NCBI RefSeq assembly: GCF_030269445.1
Contig: NZ_BSTJ01000007.1
Coordinates: 405,957 to 469,956, forward strand
From: Actinoallomurus iriomotensis
Lineage (GTDB): Bacteria; Actinomycetota; Actinomycetes; Streptosporangiales; Streptosporangiaceae
Direction of reading: 5' to 3'
Length of the DNA: 64,000 bases
The notes below the pieces were generated by a model that saw only the letters and a program-made list of their open reading frames with translations, was not told where the DNA came from and did not search any database. Shown in pieces: positions 27,110 through 35,276 of the stretch (its first letter is position 1; each line of letters opens with the position of its first letter). Both the position numbers and the translations under genes were made by a program.

Positions 27110-29458
27110 ATGGTACGGACCGGAGCGTTCGGCGAGCTCCTGCGCGGATACCGGCACGCGGCGGAGCTGACCATCGAGGATCTCGCCTCCGCCTCCGGCG
27201 TCAGCGTCCGCGCGATCGGCGACATGGAGCGCGGGCGCAGCCGGGGCCCTCAGCGGCGTACGGTGGCGGCGCTCGCGGACGCGCTCGGGCTCGGGCCGGT
27301 GGAACGGCGGGCGCTGGAGGACGCGGCGCGGGCGGGACGGCCGCGCGCCCCGGCGTCCTCGGCGGGCGGTTGCGAGCCGCCGCGGGGCGTGGGCGACTTC
27401 ACCGGCCGTGCCGCCGAGCTCGCCCGGCTGAAGCACCTCACCGCCGAGGCCGCCGGAGACGGCCCGGCCGTGGTCGCCACCGTGTCGGGCGGTCCGGGCA
27501 TGGGCAAGACCGCGCTCATCGTGCACGCGGCGGAGCTGTTCGCGGACCGCTTTCCCGACGGCTGTCTCTTCATCGACCTGCGCGGCATGGACGCCACCCC
27601 GGTCGCCGCCGGAGCCGCGCTGACCCGCCTGCTGAGGGCCTTCGGCGTGGCCGAGGCCAGGATCCCGAAGGACGAGGAGGAGCGCGCCGGCTTCTACCGT
27701 TCCGCACTGCGCGACCGGCGGAGCCTCATCCTGCTGGACAACGCCCTCGACGAGGCTCAGGTGCGCCCGCTGCTGCCGGGAGGCGGTCGCAGCCTGGTGC
27801 TGATCACCAGCCGCCGGTCGCTCGCCGGTCTCGAAGGGGTGCACCAGGTTCCCCTGGCCGGAATGCCGGTGGAGGACTCGGTCGCGATGCTGCGCCGCAT
27901 CCTCGGCGGCGAACGCGGCGGGGCCGGCGACCTGGATTCCGTCGCGGGGCTGTGCGGTCACCTGCCGCTCGCGATGCGGATCGCGGGCAACCGACTGCTG
28001 AGCCGGCCCGGCTGGACCGCCGGGCAGCTCGCGGGGCGGCTCGCCGACGAGGAGCGACGGCTCGACTTACTCGCCGCCGGCGACCTGCACGTGGCCGCGG
28101 CGTTCGCCCTGTCGTACCGGCACCTGTCCGGTCGCGCGGCCGAGCTGTTCCGGCGTCTCGCGCTCGTCCCAGGGCCCGACTTCGGGGTGGCGATCGGCGC
28201 CGTGCTCGCGGGCGTCACGCCGGACGAGGCGGAGGACGCGCTCGAGGAGCTCGTCGAGCTCGGCCTGCTCCAGGCGCCGTATCTCGCGCGCTACCGGCTG
28301 CACGACCTCGTCCGGCTGTTCGCCCGCGCCCGGCTGACCGAAGAGGAGCCGGAAGACGCGCGCCGGAGGGTCCTCCGCCGTATGAACTCCTGGTTGCTCG
28401 ACGTCACGACCGTCGCGGGCCGGTGGTTCGAGCCGGAGTACGGCGAGCCGCCGGCCGGCTTCGACGGCCTCGTGTCGCTGGGCACTCGCGAGGAGGCACG
28501 GGCCTGGCTGGAGGGCGAGAGCGCCAACTGGCTGGCCGCGCTGCGCTCGGCCGCGAAGGAAGGCGAGCACGCCCGGGTGGTCGAGGTGACCGGCGCGCTG
28601 CACTGGTTCTCCGACCTGGTGGTGCACTGGGACGACTGGGTGGAGCTGTTCGAGCTGTCGAGCGGCGCAGCCCGCGCGCTGGGGGACCGGCACGCCGAGA
28701 TCGTCCACCTCAACTACCTCGCCTGGGCGCTGTGCGCCTGCCAGGGGCGTTTCCAGGACAGCGTGGACCGCGCGATGCGGGCGTACGAGCTGGCGGTGGA
28801 GGAGGGCGACCTGCGCGAGCAGGGCTGGGCGCTGCAGTACGCCGGCCTGGCCCTGCGGCGGATTCCCGGCTCGCTGGAGGCGGCCGCCGACCACACTCGC
28901 GAGGCCATCGCCCGGTTCGAGGCGGCCGAGGAGTGGGACGGCCGCCGCCAGGCCATGAGCGCCTACGGCGACGTTCTGCGGTTCCTCGGCCGTCCCCGTG
29001 AGGCCCTCGCGCAGCATCGCGCGCTGCTCGAAGAGCTGCGCGATCCGGCGTACCGAGGCGGGCCCTTCCTTCGCCGTACGACGTTGGCCCTGGTGCTGGC
29101 CCGCCTCGGCGCCGACCACGCGGCGCTGGGCGAATGGCGGGCGGCGGCGGACAGCCTGCGGGAGTCGATCCCGCTGCTGCGCACGCAGGGCGGTCCGCTC
29201 TGGGTCGGCGACCGCAGCCATGATCTCGGCGTCGCCCTGCGGGAGCTGGGCGAGGCGGAGGCGGCTCGAAAGGCCTTCGAGGAGGCTCTGGCCTGCTACG
29301 CCGCGATCGGCGACGAGCGTGCCGAGAGCGTACGCGCGGAGATCGCGGCCCTCGACGGCGGCTCTCAGGCGGAGCGGCCGGGCGTACGCGCCTCCGGGCC
29401 GGGTCCGAAGGTCCGCCAGGCCGGTACGGCGAACGAGGGCACGGACGCGAGCAGGTAG
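27110..29458 (+). CDS. HTH / NB-ARC / TPR regulatory ATPase
   Basis: This 782-residue STAND-type regulator has an XRE-like helix-turn-helix at residues 1-70 (ELTIEDLASASGVSVRAIGD), an NB-ARC NTPase with P-loop GGPGMGKT near residue 126 and a Walker B-like SLILLDNALDE near 205, a winged-helix segment, then tetratricopeptide repeats to about residue 750. Such proteins are AfsR-like activators of secondary metabolism or stress genes, gated by nucleotide and a TPR-bound ligand. ATG 27110 begins the HTH; a long in-frame extension back to 26915 has no domain and is rejected. The last 30 residues read into a decayed membrane gene on the other strand, so the C-terminal tail may be recent. Confidence 0.9.
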   Translation: MVRTGAFGELLRGYRHAAELTIEDLASASGVSVRAIGDMERGRSRGPQRRTVAALADALGLGPVERRALEDAARAGRPRAPASSAGGCEPPRGVGDFTGRAAELARLKHLTAEAAGDGPAVVATVSGGPGMGKTALIVHAAELFADRFPDGCLFIDLRGMDATPVAAGAALTRLLRAFGVAEARIPKDEEERAGFYRSALRDRRSLILLDNALDEAQVRPLLPGGGRSLVLITSRRSLAGLEGVHQVPLAGMPVEDSVAMLRRILGGERGGAGDLDSVAGLCGHLPLAMRIAGNRLLSRPGWTAGQLAGRLADEERRLDLLAAGDLHVAAAFALSYRHLSGRAAELFRRLALVPGPDFGVAIGAVLAGVTPDEAEDALEELVELGLLQAPYLARYRLHDLVRLFARARLTEEEPEDARRRVLRRMNSWLLDVTTVAGRWFEPEYGEPPAGFDGLVSLGTREEARAWLEGESANWLAALRSAAKEGEHARVVEVTGALHWFSDLVVHWDDWVELFELSSGAARALGDRHAEIVHLNYLAWALCACQGRFQDSVDRAMRAYELAVEEGDLREQGWALQYAGLALRRIPGSLEAAADHTREAIARFEAAEEWDGRRQAMSAYGDVLRFLGRPREALAQHRALLEELRDPAYRGGPFLRRTTLALVLARLGADHAALGEWRAAADSLRESIPLLRTQGGPLWVGDRSHDLGVALRELGEAEAARKAFEEALACYAAIGDERAESVRAEIAALDGGSQAERPGVRASGPGPKVRQAGTANEGTDASR

Positions 29459-29639
29459 ACGCCCGCGAAGACGACGACGGTGCGCCCGCCGACCGTGGTG
29501 AGCGCGCCGGCGGCAGCCCGCCGAACGGCATCCCCGCGTACGCGCCCGCGCCGACCGCGCCGACGAGCAGGCCGCCGAGCAGCGCGCCCACCATCTTGGC
29601 GCCGCGGTACCCCCGTGCCGTGTGGCGGTCTCCGCGCAT
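29400..29639 (-). pseudogene. Frameshifted remnant of a membrane protein, possibly an MFS transporter end
   Basis: From ATG 29639 on the minus strand one frame reads a hydrophobic segment (MVGALLGGLLVGAVGAGAYA). Near 29515 the hydrophobic reading continues only in another frame as GGRTVVVFAGVYLLASVPSF. Two adjacent membrane helices split by a frameshift point to a decayed membrane gene; the pattern is like the end of a major facilitator transporter. It overlaps the tail of the NB-ARC gene. No intact start-to-stop frame covers both helices. Confidence 0.5.
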
Positions 29640-29641
29640 CG

Positions 29642-29679
29642 CCGACAATGAGAGGAGTCTTGACAAAAAAAGTTGTCGG
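29642..29679. promoter_or_regulatory. Inverted repeats with TTGACA upstream of the DHFR-like gene
   Basis: CCGACAA (29642-29648) pairs with TTGTCGG (29673-29679), and a nested GACAA/TTGTC pair flanks AAAAAG. TTGACA occurs at 29660-29665 but no well-spaced -10 follows. The AT-rich run stands out from its surroundings. An operator for an unlinked regulator is likely; the details are uncertain. Confidence 0.45.
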
Positions 29680-29750
29680 TATCAGGGTGGGGGCACGCGA
29701 TCACGACGGCAGGACCCTGCCGCGGATCCCAGGAAGCCAGGAGAGCAGCG

Positions 29751-30371
29751 ATGAAACTGACCGTGACCACGTTCCTGTCCCTCGACGGCGTCATGCAGGG
29801 CCCCGGCGGCCCCGAGGAGGACCCGAGCGGCGGGTTCGACCTCGGCGGCTGGCTGGTGCCCTTCGCGGACGAGGACATGGGCCGTCACGTCGTCGAGTGG
29901 TTCGCGACGGCGGACGCGCTCCTGCTCGGCCGTACGACCTACGAGATCTTCGCCTCGCACTGGCCCCGCGTCACCGACCCGAACGACCCGGTGGCCGCCG
30001 CGATCAACACCCTGCCGAGGTACGTCGCGACCCGGACCCTGGAGACGGCCGCGTGGGAGGGCACCACCCTGCTCAAGGGCGACGTGGTGGAGCAGGTCAG
30101 GGAGCTGAAGGATCGACCCGGCCGCGACCTGCAGGTGCACGGCAGCGCGGGTCTCCTCCAGACCCTGGTGGCCCACGACCTGGTCGACGAGTACCGGCTG
30201 TTCGTGTACCCGGTGGTGCTCGGCCGGGGCAAGCGCCTCTTCGGATCCGGCGCCGTGCCCGCGACCATGCGCCACGTGGCGACCCGGACGACCGGCGCCG
30301 GCGTCACCGTGCACACCTACGAGCGCGCCGGCGACCCGGCGTTCGGCTCCTTCGCGCTCGACCCCTCCTGA
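29751..30371 (+). CDS. Dihydrofolate reductase family protein (RibD C-terminal-like)
   Basis: This 206-residue cytoplasmic reductase belongs to the RibD_C/DHFR-like family common in Actinobacteria, opening with KLTVTTFLSLDGVMQGPGGP, then LLLGRTTYEIFASHWP, and later the NADPH-binding HGSAGLLQTLVAHDLVDEY and YPVVLGRGKRLF. The family reduces pteridine, riboflavin-precursor or unknown substrates; true folate reductase activity is not implied. ATG 29751 is the first codon of the conserved domain; an upstream extension to 29673 has no similarity. It is convergent with the response regulator at 30317, with a 55-base overlap of coding ends. Confidence 0.9.
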   Translation: MKLTVTTFLSLDGVMQGPGGPEEDPSGGFDLGGWLVPFADEDMGRHVVEWFATADALLLGRTTYEIFASHWPRVTDPNDPVAAAINTLPRYVATRTLETAAWEGTTLLKGDVVEQVRELKDRPGRDLQVHGSAGLLQTLVAHDLVDEYRLFVYPVVLGRGKRLFGSGAVPATMRHVATRTTGAGVTVHTYERAGDPAFGSFALDPS

Positions 30372-31021
30372 CGACCTTCGGGGAGCAGCCCCGTGCGGGT
30401 GGCGGCGGCGACCGCCTCACCGCGGCTGTGCGCGCCGAGCTTGCGCAGGATGTGCTTCACGTGGTCACGGGCGGTGTGCTCGCTCATGCCCAGCCGGGCC
30501 GCGATCGCTCGCGCGCCGAGGTCCTCGCCCATCAGCGCCAGCACCTCGCCCTCGCGCCGGGTGAGGGCGACCCGCTCCTCCTGGGCGGCCTGCGCGTGCC
30601 CGGCACGACGGAACTCGGCGATCAGCGCTGTGAACGTGCCGCCCGCCACCATCGCGCGGGCCGTCGGAGGCGTGCGGATCGCCGCGAGGACGTCGGGGAA
30701 CGGCCCGTCCTTGGCCAGGAACCCGGCGGCTCCCGCCGCGAAGGCGGCGGCGAACAGTTCCGCCGTGGCGTCCGCGGTCAGGACGAAGACCCGGACGTCC
30801 GGGCACGCCGCCTTGATCAGCCGGGTGCCGCTGATGCCGTCGGCGCCCGGCAGGTGGACGTCCATGAGCACGACGTCCGGAGCACGCGCACGGGCCAGCA
30901 GCAGCCCCTCCTCGGCGGTGCTCGCCGCCCCGACGCACTCCAGGTCCGGCTGCGCGTCGATGGCGATCGCGAGAGCCTCGGCGAGGGTTCGCTGATCTTC
31001 CACGAGCAGTACTCGTGTCAT
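30317..31021 (-). CDS. NarL/LuxR family response regulator
   Basis: This 234-residue two-component regulator has a receiver (VLLVEDQRTLAE; phospho-acceptor Asp in VVLMDVHLPGADG; Lys in GFLAKDGP) and a C-terminal LuxR helix-turn-helix (LTRREGEVLALM, then AARLGMSEHTARDHVKHILR). The start at ATG 31021 matches the domain edge; an upstream frame to 31180 is not supported. It is divergent from the KaiB-KaiC-kinase operon and is the natural output for the PAS kinase at 33125. Its last residues overlap the convergent DHFR-like gene. Confidence 0.9.
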   Translation of the reverse strand: MTRVLLVEDQRTLAEALAIAIDAQPDLECVGAASTAEEGLLLARARAPDVVLMDVHLPGADGISGTRLIKAACPDVRVFVLTADATAELFAAAFAAGAAGFLAKDGPFPDVLAAIRTPPTARAMVAGGTFTALIAEFRRAGHAQAAQEERVALTRREGEVLALMGEDLGARAIAARLGMSEHTARDHVKHILRKLGAHSRGEAVAAATRTGLLPEGRQEGSSAKEPNAGSPARS

Positions 31022-31160
31022 CCGAACGCACGGCCCATGATCGGCTTGCCTCCAGACGGCCCGTGACCGCCGCCGGACCCGGTGTCCGGACCGTACGGCG
31101 CGGGTAGGCCGAGGAACAGGACATTTCCTAGCGTACCCAGGCATGTCATCCCACCGGCGA

Positions 31161-31227
31161 CCCGAGCGCGGTGAGGGCACCTGAGAGCACGGCCCCGGTG
31201 GTCACTCCCTCCGGCCCAGGAGGATTC
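31161..31227 (+). repeat. Solo copy of the 68-bp start-site repeat before kaiB
   Basis: This segment matches the units at 14309-14580: GAGCG..GAGGG at the left, the exact run CCCCGGTGGTCACTCC in the middle, and AGGAGG followed by ATG at the right end. It thus supplies the ribosome binding site of the KaiB-like gene, just as the array does for the VWA gene. Here the internal peptide frame is interrupted. Confidence 0.7.
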
Positions 31228-31521
31228 ATGGCCGACTACTCCTTCCGGCTCTACGTCGCCGGGCGGACCGCCAGGTCCCAGGCGGCCGAGTCCAACCTGC
31301 GCCTGCTGTGCGAGGCGCGCCTGGCTCGCCACGCGATCGAGATCATCGACGTCGCGGAACGGCCCGATCAGGCGGAGGAGGCCCGGATCCTCGCCACCCC
31401 CACCGTCATCCGGCTCACCCCGGCGCCGCAGCTGCGGGTCATCGGCGACCTGTCGGACCACGAACGCGCGGCCGCCGTGCTCGGGCTGCCCAGCGCGGTG
31501 CTGGAGGAGGGACCACGATGA
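31228..31521 (+). CDS. kaiB: KaiB-like thioredoxin-fold protein
   Basis: This 97-residue protein matches KaiB along its length: YSFRLYVAGRTARSQAAESN, EIIDVAERPDQAEEARILATPT, and RVIGDLSDHERA. In cyanobacteria KaiB switches fold and binds KaiC to slow the clock and gate signalling to SasA and CikA kinases. Here it is followed immediately (ATGA overlap) by a KaiC homologue and then a PAS kinase, with no KaiA. ATG 31228 follows AGGAGG. A role as a partner of the adjacent KaiC is inferred; circadian timing is not implied. Confidence 0.9.
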   Translation: MADYSFRLYVAGRTARSQAAESNLRLLCEARLARHAIEIIDVAERPDQAEEARILATPTVIRLTPAPQLRVIGDLSDHERAAAVLGLPSAVLEEGPR

Positions 31522-33080
31522 CGGCACGCGGGCCGATCGAGCGGCTCCCGACCGGGATCAGCGGCTTCGACGACATCGCCGCGGGTGGCCTGCCCCTGGG
31601 GCGGCCCACGCTCGTGACCGGGACGACCGGCAGCGGCAAGACGTGCTTCGCGATCGAGTTCCTGGCCCGCGGCATCGTGCTCTTCGGCCAGCCCGGGGTG
31701 TTCGTGACCGCCGAGGAGACCGCGGACTCGGTCCGATCGAGCGCGGCGTCGCTCGGTTTCGACATCGAGCAGTGGGAGCGCGAGGGCCGGTGGGCGTTCG
31801 TCGACGCCTCGCCGATCGAGGGCGAGGAGGAACCGATCAGGACCGTCGGCGCGTACGACTTCGGCGCGCTGATGGCCCGGATCGACCATGCGATCCGCCG
31901 TAGCGGGGCGCGGCGGGTGTCCTTCGACTCGTTCAGCTCGATCATCGGCCGGTTCACCGACCTCGGCGTCATGCGGCGCGAGCTGGTCCGGATCGTGGCG
32001 GGCATGAAGTCGCTCGGCGTCACCCTCATACTCACCTCCGAGCGGACCGAGGAGTACGACGGCATCTCCCGGTACGGCGTCGAGGAGTTCGTGCTCGACA
32101 ACGTGATCGTGCTCCGCAACGTCCTGCGGGACGGGCGACGGCGGCGGACCGTCGAGATCGTCAAGTTCCGCGGCCTGCCGCACCGTACGGGGGAGTGGCT
32201 GTTCACGATCGACTCGCGTGAGGGGTTCGTGGTCATCCCGCTGGGCGTGGCCCACCCGCCGGCGCACGCCTCCACGGTCCGCGTGTCCACCGGCAACGCC
32301 GGGCTGGACCAGATGGTCGGCGGCGGCCTGTTCAAGGACGCGATCGCGCTGCTCACCGGCCCGGCGGGCGTCGGCAAGACGCTCACCGGCCTGAGCTTCG
32401 CGTGCGGGGCGGCCGGCACGGACGAGCGCTGCCTGTACTGCACGTTCGACGAGACCCACGACCAGCTCGTGCGCGACGCCGCCAGCTGGGGCCTGCACCT
32501 GGGGGCGATGGAGGCGGCGGACCGGCTGCTCGTCAAGGCCGACTACCCAGAGTCGGCGTCACCCGAAGACCACTTCATGCACCTGAGGCACGCCGTGGCC
32601 GACTACGCGCCCAGCCGCATCGTCATCGACACGCTCTCGTCGCTGGAGCGGGTGGTCTCGACGCAGTCACTGCTCGACTTCGTCATCGCGCTGACGACCA
32701 TGGTCCGCGAAAAGGAGATCACCACGCTCATCACGGCCGCCTACACCGGCCAGGCGCCGCAGGGCGGGCAGCCGTCGTCCGGTGGGATCGACCTGGCGCG
32801 GGTCACCGACGTCACCATCATGCTCCGCTACGTCGAGCGCATCGGCGACATCCAGCGCGCGATCGCCGTCCTCCAGGCGCGCGGCAGCGACCACGACCAC
32901 GCCATCCGGCAGGTCACCGTCGACGACGCCGGGATGCACATCGGCGATCCGCTGCCGCGGGTCGCGCACGTGCTGTCCGGCAGCGCGGCGCTGACCGAGC
33001 AACCGCCGTGGCCGGCCGGGCCGGACGCCGCCGTGCGCGAGCCCGATGCGGGAGGCGGCGACCAGGCGGGCGCATCATGA
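31518..33080 (+). CDS. kaiC: KaiC-like double-domain RecA ATPase
   Basis: This 520-residue protein is the size of cyanobacterial KaiC and has both RecA-like domains: Walker A GTTGSGKT (residues 35-42) with catalytic Glu in FVTAEET, and Walker A GPAGVGKT (281-288) with FDETHDQ. The C-terminal phosphorylation loop aligns as GGIDLARVTDVTIMLRYVE; the positions of KaiC Ser431 and Thr432 are Ala427 and Arg428, and Thr426 is Gly, so clock-type autophosphorylation should be absent. It retains the RYVE block at the end of the domain. It is coupled to kaiB by ATGA and to a 12-codon frame before the kinase gene. It probably acts as an ATP-driven switch for the linked kinase. Confidence 0.93.
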   Translation: MTARGPIERLPTGISGFDDIAAGGLPLGRPTLVTGTTGSGKTCFAIEFLARGIVLFGQPGVFVTAEETADSVRSSAASLGFDIEQWEREGRWAFVDASPIEGEEEPIRTVGAYDFGALMARIDHAIRRSGARRVSFDSFSSIIGRFTDLGVMRRELVRIVAGMKSLGVTLILTSERTEEYDGISRYGVEEFVLDNVIVLRNVLRDGRRRRTVEIVKFRGLPHRTGEWLFTIDSREGFVVIPLGVAHPPAHASTVRVSTGNAGLDQMVGGGLFKDAIALLTGPAGVGKTLTGLSFACGAAGTDERCLYCTFDETHDQLVRDAASWGLHLGAMEAADRLLVKADYPESASPEDHFMHLRHAVADYAPSRIVIDTLSSLERVVSTQSLLDFVIALTTMVREKEITTLITAAYTGQAPQGGQPSSGGIDLARVTDVTIMLRYVERIGDIQRAIAVLQARGSDHDHAIRQVTVDDAGMHIGDPLPRVAHVLSGSAALTEQPPWPAGPDAAVREPDAGGGDQAGAS

Positions 33081-33115
33081 GCGAGCGAGCCGGCGAGCAC
33101 GGCGCGGCGGGCTGA
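33077..33115 (+). CDS. Possible 12-residue coupling peptide between kaiC and the kinase
   Basis: ATG 33077 overlaps the KaiC stop as ATGA, and the 12-codon frame (MSERAGEHGAAG) ends at TGA 33113-33115, directly before the GGAGGG and ATG 33125 of the kinase. Its opening resembles the MTERSEG peptides of the 68-bp repeats. It may serve to carry ribosomes to the next gene rather than make a functional peptide. Confidence 0.35.
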   Translation: MSERAGEHGAAG

Positions 33116-33124
33116 GGAGGGCAC

Positions 33125-34153
33125 ATGAGCATCCCCGTCTCCGGCCACAGGGCGCGGGCCGGTCCGGACGCCGGGCAAGCGATCATCTCGGCGTCGGCGG
33201 ACGGCATCGTCCTGGTGGGCGGCGACGGGCGCATCCGCTTCTGCAACCCCGCCGCCGAGGAACTGTTCGGCCGTCCCGCCGAGGACCTGCTGGGCGGTCC
33301 GTTCGGCTTCCCGATCGTCGCCGGCGGCGCCACCGAGGTGGAACTCATGCTGCCGGACGGCGGCGAGCGGATCGTGGAGATGCGTGTCACCAGCACGATC
33401 CTGGACGGAGAGCGCCTTCACGTCGCCGCACTGCGCGACGTCACCCGCCGGCACCATCTCGAACAGGAACTGGGGCGTGCGCTGGAGCGCCAGCATGCGA
33501 CCGCGGGGGTGGTGGCCCACGAGCTCCGCAACCCGCTGGCGGCGATCCGCACGCTCACCGACGTGCTGCGCGACCCCACCGCGACGCTCACCCCGGAGCG
33601 CCGCGCCGACGTCGTCGACCGCATCGCGGAGCGGACGGTGTTCCTCCAGGCGATGGTCGCCAAGCTGCTCACCGTCGCGCGGATCGACGAGGGCACCGTA
33701 CGGGCGCCGCCCGAACGCGTGCCCCTCCTCGAACTCGTCCTTGAACGCCTGGCGGAGTTCGGCGAGCAGGCCGGCGACGTGGTCGTCACCTGCGACGCCG
33801 GCCTGACCGCGCTCGTGAACCGCGGTGAGATGTCGGAGATGTTCGTCAACTGCCTGGAGAACGCCTTCGCGTACGGGCGGCCGCCGATCACGGTGAGCGC
33901 GACCGGGTCGGACGGCCGGATCGAGCTGTGGATCTGCGACTGCGGTCCGGGCGTCCCGGAGGACTTCGTGCCCCACCTGTTCGACCGCTTCGCCCGGAAC
34001 CCGTGCGGGGAGCGGCGAACCGAGGGCTCGGGGCTGGGACTGTGGATCGTCCGCTGCCTCGCCCGCGCGAACGGCGGCGAGGTCCACTACGAGCCGGGCG
34101 ACCACGGCGGCGCCTGCTTCCGCATCAGCCTGCGGCGCGCGCCGGAGCCCTGA
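33125..34153 (+). CDS. PAS-domain histidine kinase of the KaiBC cluster
   Basis: This 342-residue soluble kinase has an N-terminal PAS domain (ISASADGIVLVGGDGRIRFC, then NPAAEELFGRPAEDLLG), HisKA with phospho-His132 in VVAHELRNPLAAI, and HATPase_c (NCLENAFAYG, DCGPGVPEDF, GSGLGLWIV). It has no membrane segment. Placement in one operon with KaiB and KaiC and opposite a LuxR response regulator parallels the cyanobacterial KaiC-SasA-RpaA output path, but the sensor domain is PAS rather than the KaiB-like domain of SasA. ATG 33125 follows GGAGGG at good spacing. Confidence 0.9.
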   Translation: MSIPVSGHRARAGPDAGQAIISASADGIVLVGGDGRIRFCNPAAEELFGRPAEDLLGGPFGFPIVAGGATEVELMLPDGGERIVEMRVTSTILDGERLHVAALRDVTRRHHLEQELGRALERQHATAGVVAHELRNPLAAIRTLTDVLRDPTATLTPERRADVVDRIAERTVFLQAMVAKLLTVARIDEGTVRAPPERVPLLELVLERLAEFGEQAGDVVVTCDAGLTALVNRGEMSEMFVNCLENAFAYGRPPITVSATGSDGRIELWICDCGPGVPEDFVPHLFDRFARNPCGERRTEGSGLGLWIVRCLARANGGEVHYEPGDHGGACFRISLRRAPEP

Positions 34154-34209
34154 TCCCGCGCGGCTGTCAGTCTGTACGGCGTCCCCTGAGAGTGACGTCG
34201 AGGAGTCCG

Positions 34210-35256
34210 ATGAGACCGAAGGTGCGAGTCGCCCTGATCGGCCTGGGCCGGATGGGGCGCGTCCACGCGCGCAACCTGGCCGGGCGCTGCCGGTCGGCGG
34301 AACTGGCCGCCGTGGCCGACGCCGACGCCGGCATGGCCGAGGCCGCCGGCGCGGAGTTCGACGTGCCCTGGACCACCGACGCCGGCGCGCTCCTGGACGA
34401 CCCCACGGTGGACGCCGTGGCGGTCGCCACCCCCACCGCCGCCCACGCCGATCTCGTGGTCCGCGCCGCGCGGGCCGGCAAGCACGTCTTCTGCGAGAAG
34501 CCGATCGCCCTCGACCGGCCCGCGACCGTACGCGCCGTCGAGGCGGTCGCGGCCACGGGCGTGCGGTTCCAGATCGGCTTCCACCGGCGCCACGACCCCG
34601 ACTGGGTGGCCGCGACCCGGCGCATCCACGCGGGCGAGATGGGCGAGCCGTACCTGTTCCGTACGTCGCTGCGGGACATGAAGCCGCCGCCGGTGGAGTT
34701 CCTGGCCGGCTCCGGCGGGTTCTTCGTGGACATGACCATCCACGACCTGGACACCGCCCGCTGGATGGTCGGGGAGGTCGTCGAGGTCGCCGCGTACGGG
34801 ACGGCCCTCGCGGACCCGGCCATCGGCGAGATCGGCGATCTGGACACCGCGCTGGTCGTGCTGCGGTTCGAGAGCGGAGCGCTCGGAGTGATCGACAACA
34901 GCCGCGCGGCGGGGTACGGGTACGAGTGCTCGACCGAGGTGATGGGCCGGTCGGCCACGGTGCGGATCGACCGGCCGCAGCACCGCCACTACCAGTGGCT
35001 GACGCCGGACGGCGCGACGTACGGGATCAATCGCGACTTCGAGGAGCGGTACCCGCTGGCCTACGCCGAGGAGATGGAGGCGTTCGCCCGCTGCGTCCGC
35101 GACGGCACCGAGCCCGCCGTCACCGGCCTGGACGCGCTCGCCGCCTTCGACCTGGCGACCGCCGCGGACCTCGCGTGGCGGACCGGCCGCGCGGTGCCGG
35201 TCGTGCCCGAGCGGAGGGATGGCGGCGTCGTCTACTCCTTCGCGGGCCGGGCTTGA
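34210..35256 (+). CDS. Gfo/Idh/MocA oxidoreductase, inositol 2-dehydrogenase-like
   Basis: This 348-residue NAD(P)-dependent sugar or polyol dehydrogenase has the Rossmann motif VALIGLGRMGRVHARN at the N terminus, the EKP motif in HVFCEKPIALDR near residue 100, and the active-site GGFFVDMTIHDLDTARW (about 173-189) whose Asp and His act in catalysis. Inositol 2-dehydrogenases (IolG) have the same signature, but relatives act on other sugars. GAGGAG precedes ATG 34210. It is not accompanied by other inositol genes, so the substrate remains open. It ends 20 bases before a convergent small gene. Confidence 0.9.
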   Translation: MRPKVRVALIGLGRMGRVHARNLAGRCRSAELAAVADADAGMAEAAGAEFDVPWTTDAGALLDDPTVDAVAVATPTAAHADLVVRAARAGKHVFCEKPIALDRPATVRAVEAVAATGVRFQIGFHRRHDPDWVAATRRIHAGEMGEPYLFRTSLRDMKPPPVEFLAGSGGFFVDMTIHDLDTARWMVGEVVEVAAYGTALADPAIGEIGDLDTALVVLRFESGALGVIDNSRAAGYGYECSTEVMGRSATVRIDRPQHRHYQWLTPDGATYGINRDFEERYPLAYAEEMEAFARCVRDGTEPAVTGLDALAAFDLATAADLAWRTGRAVPVVPERRDGGVVYSFAGRA

Positions 35257-35276
35257 GTACGTCCCCTCATCAGGCG

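Noticed and set aside
31171-31227. Upstream start for the KaiB-like protein
   Set aside because: The extra residues come from the repeat element; AGGAGG precedes ATG 31228, which matches the KaiB start.
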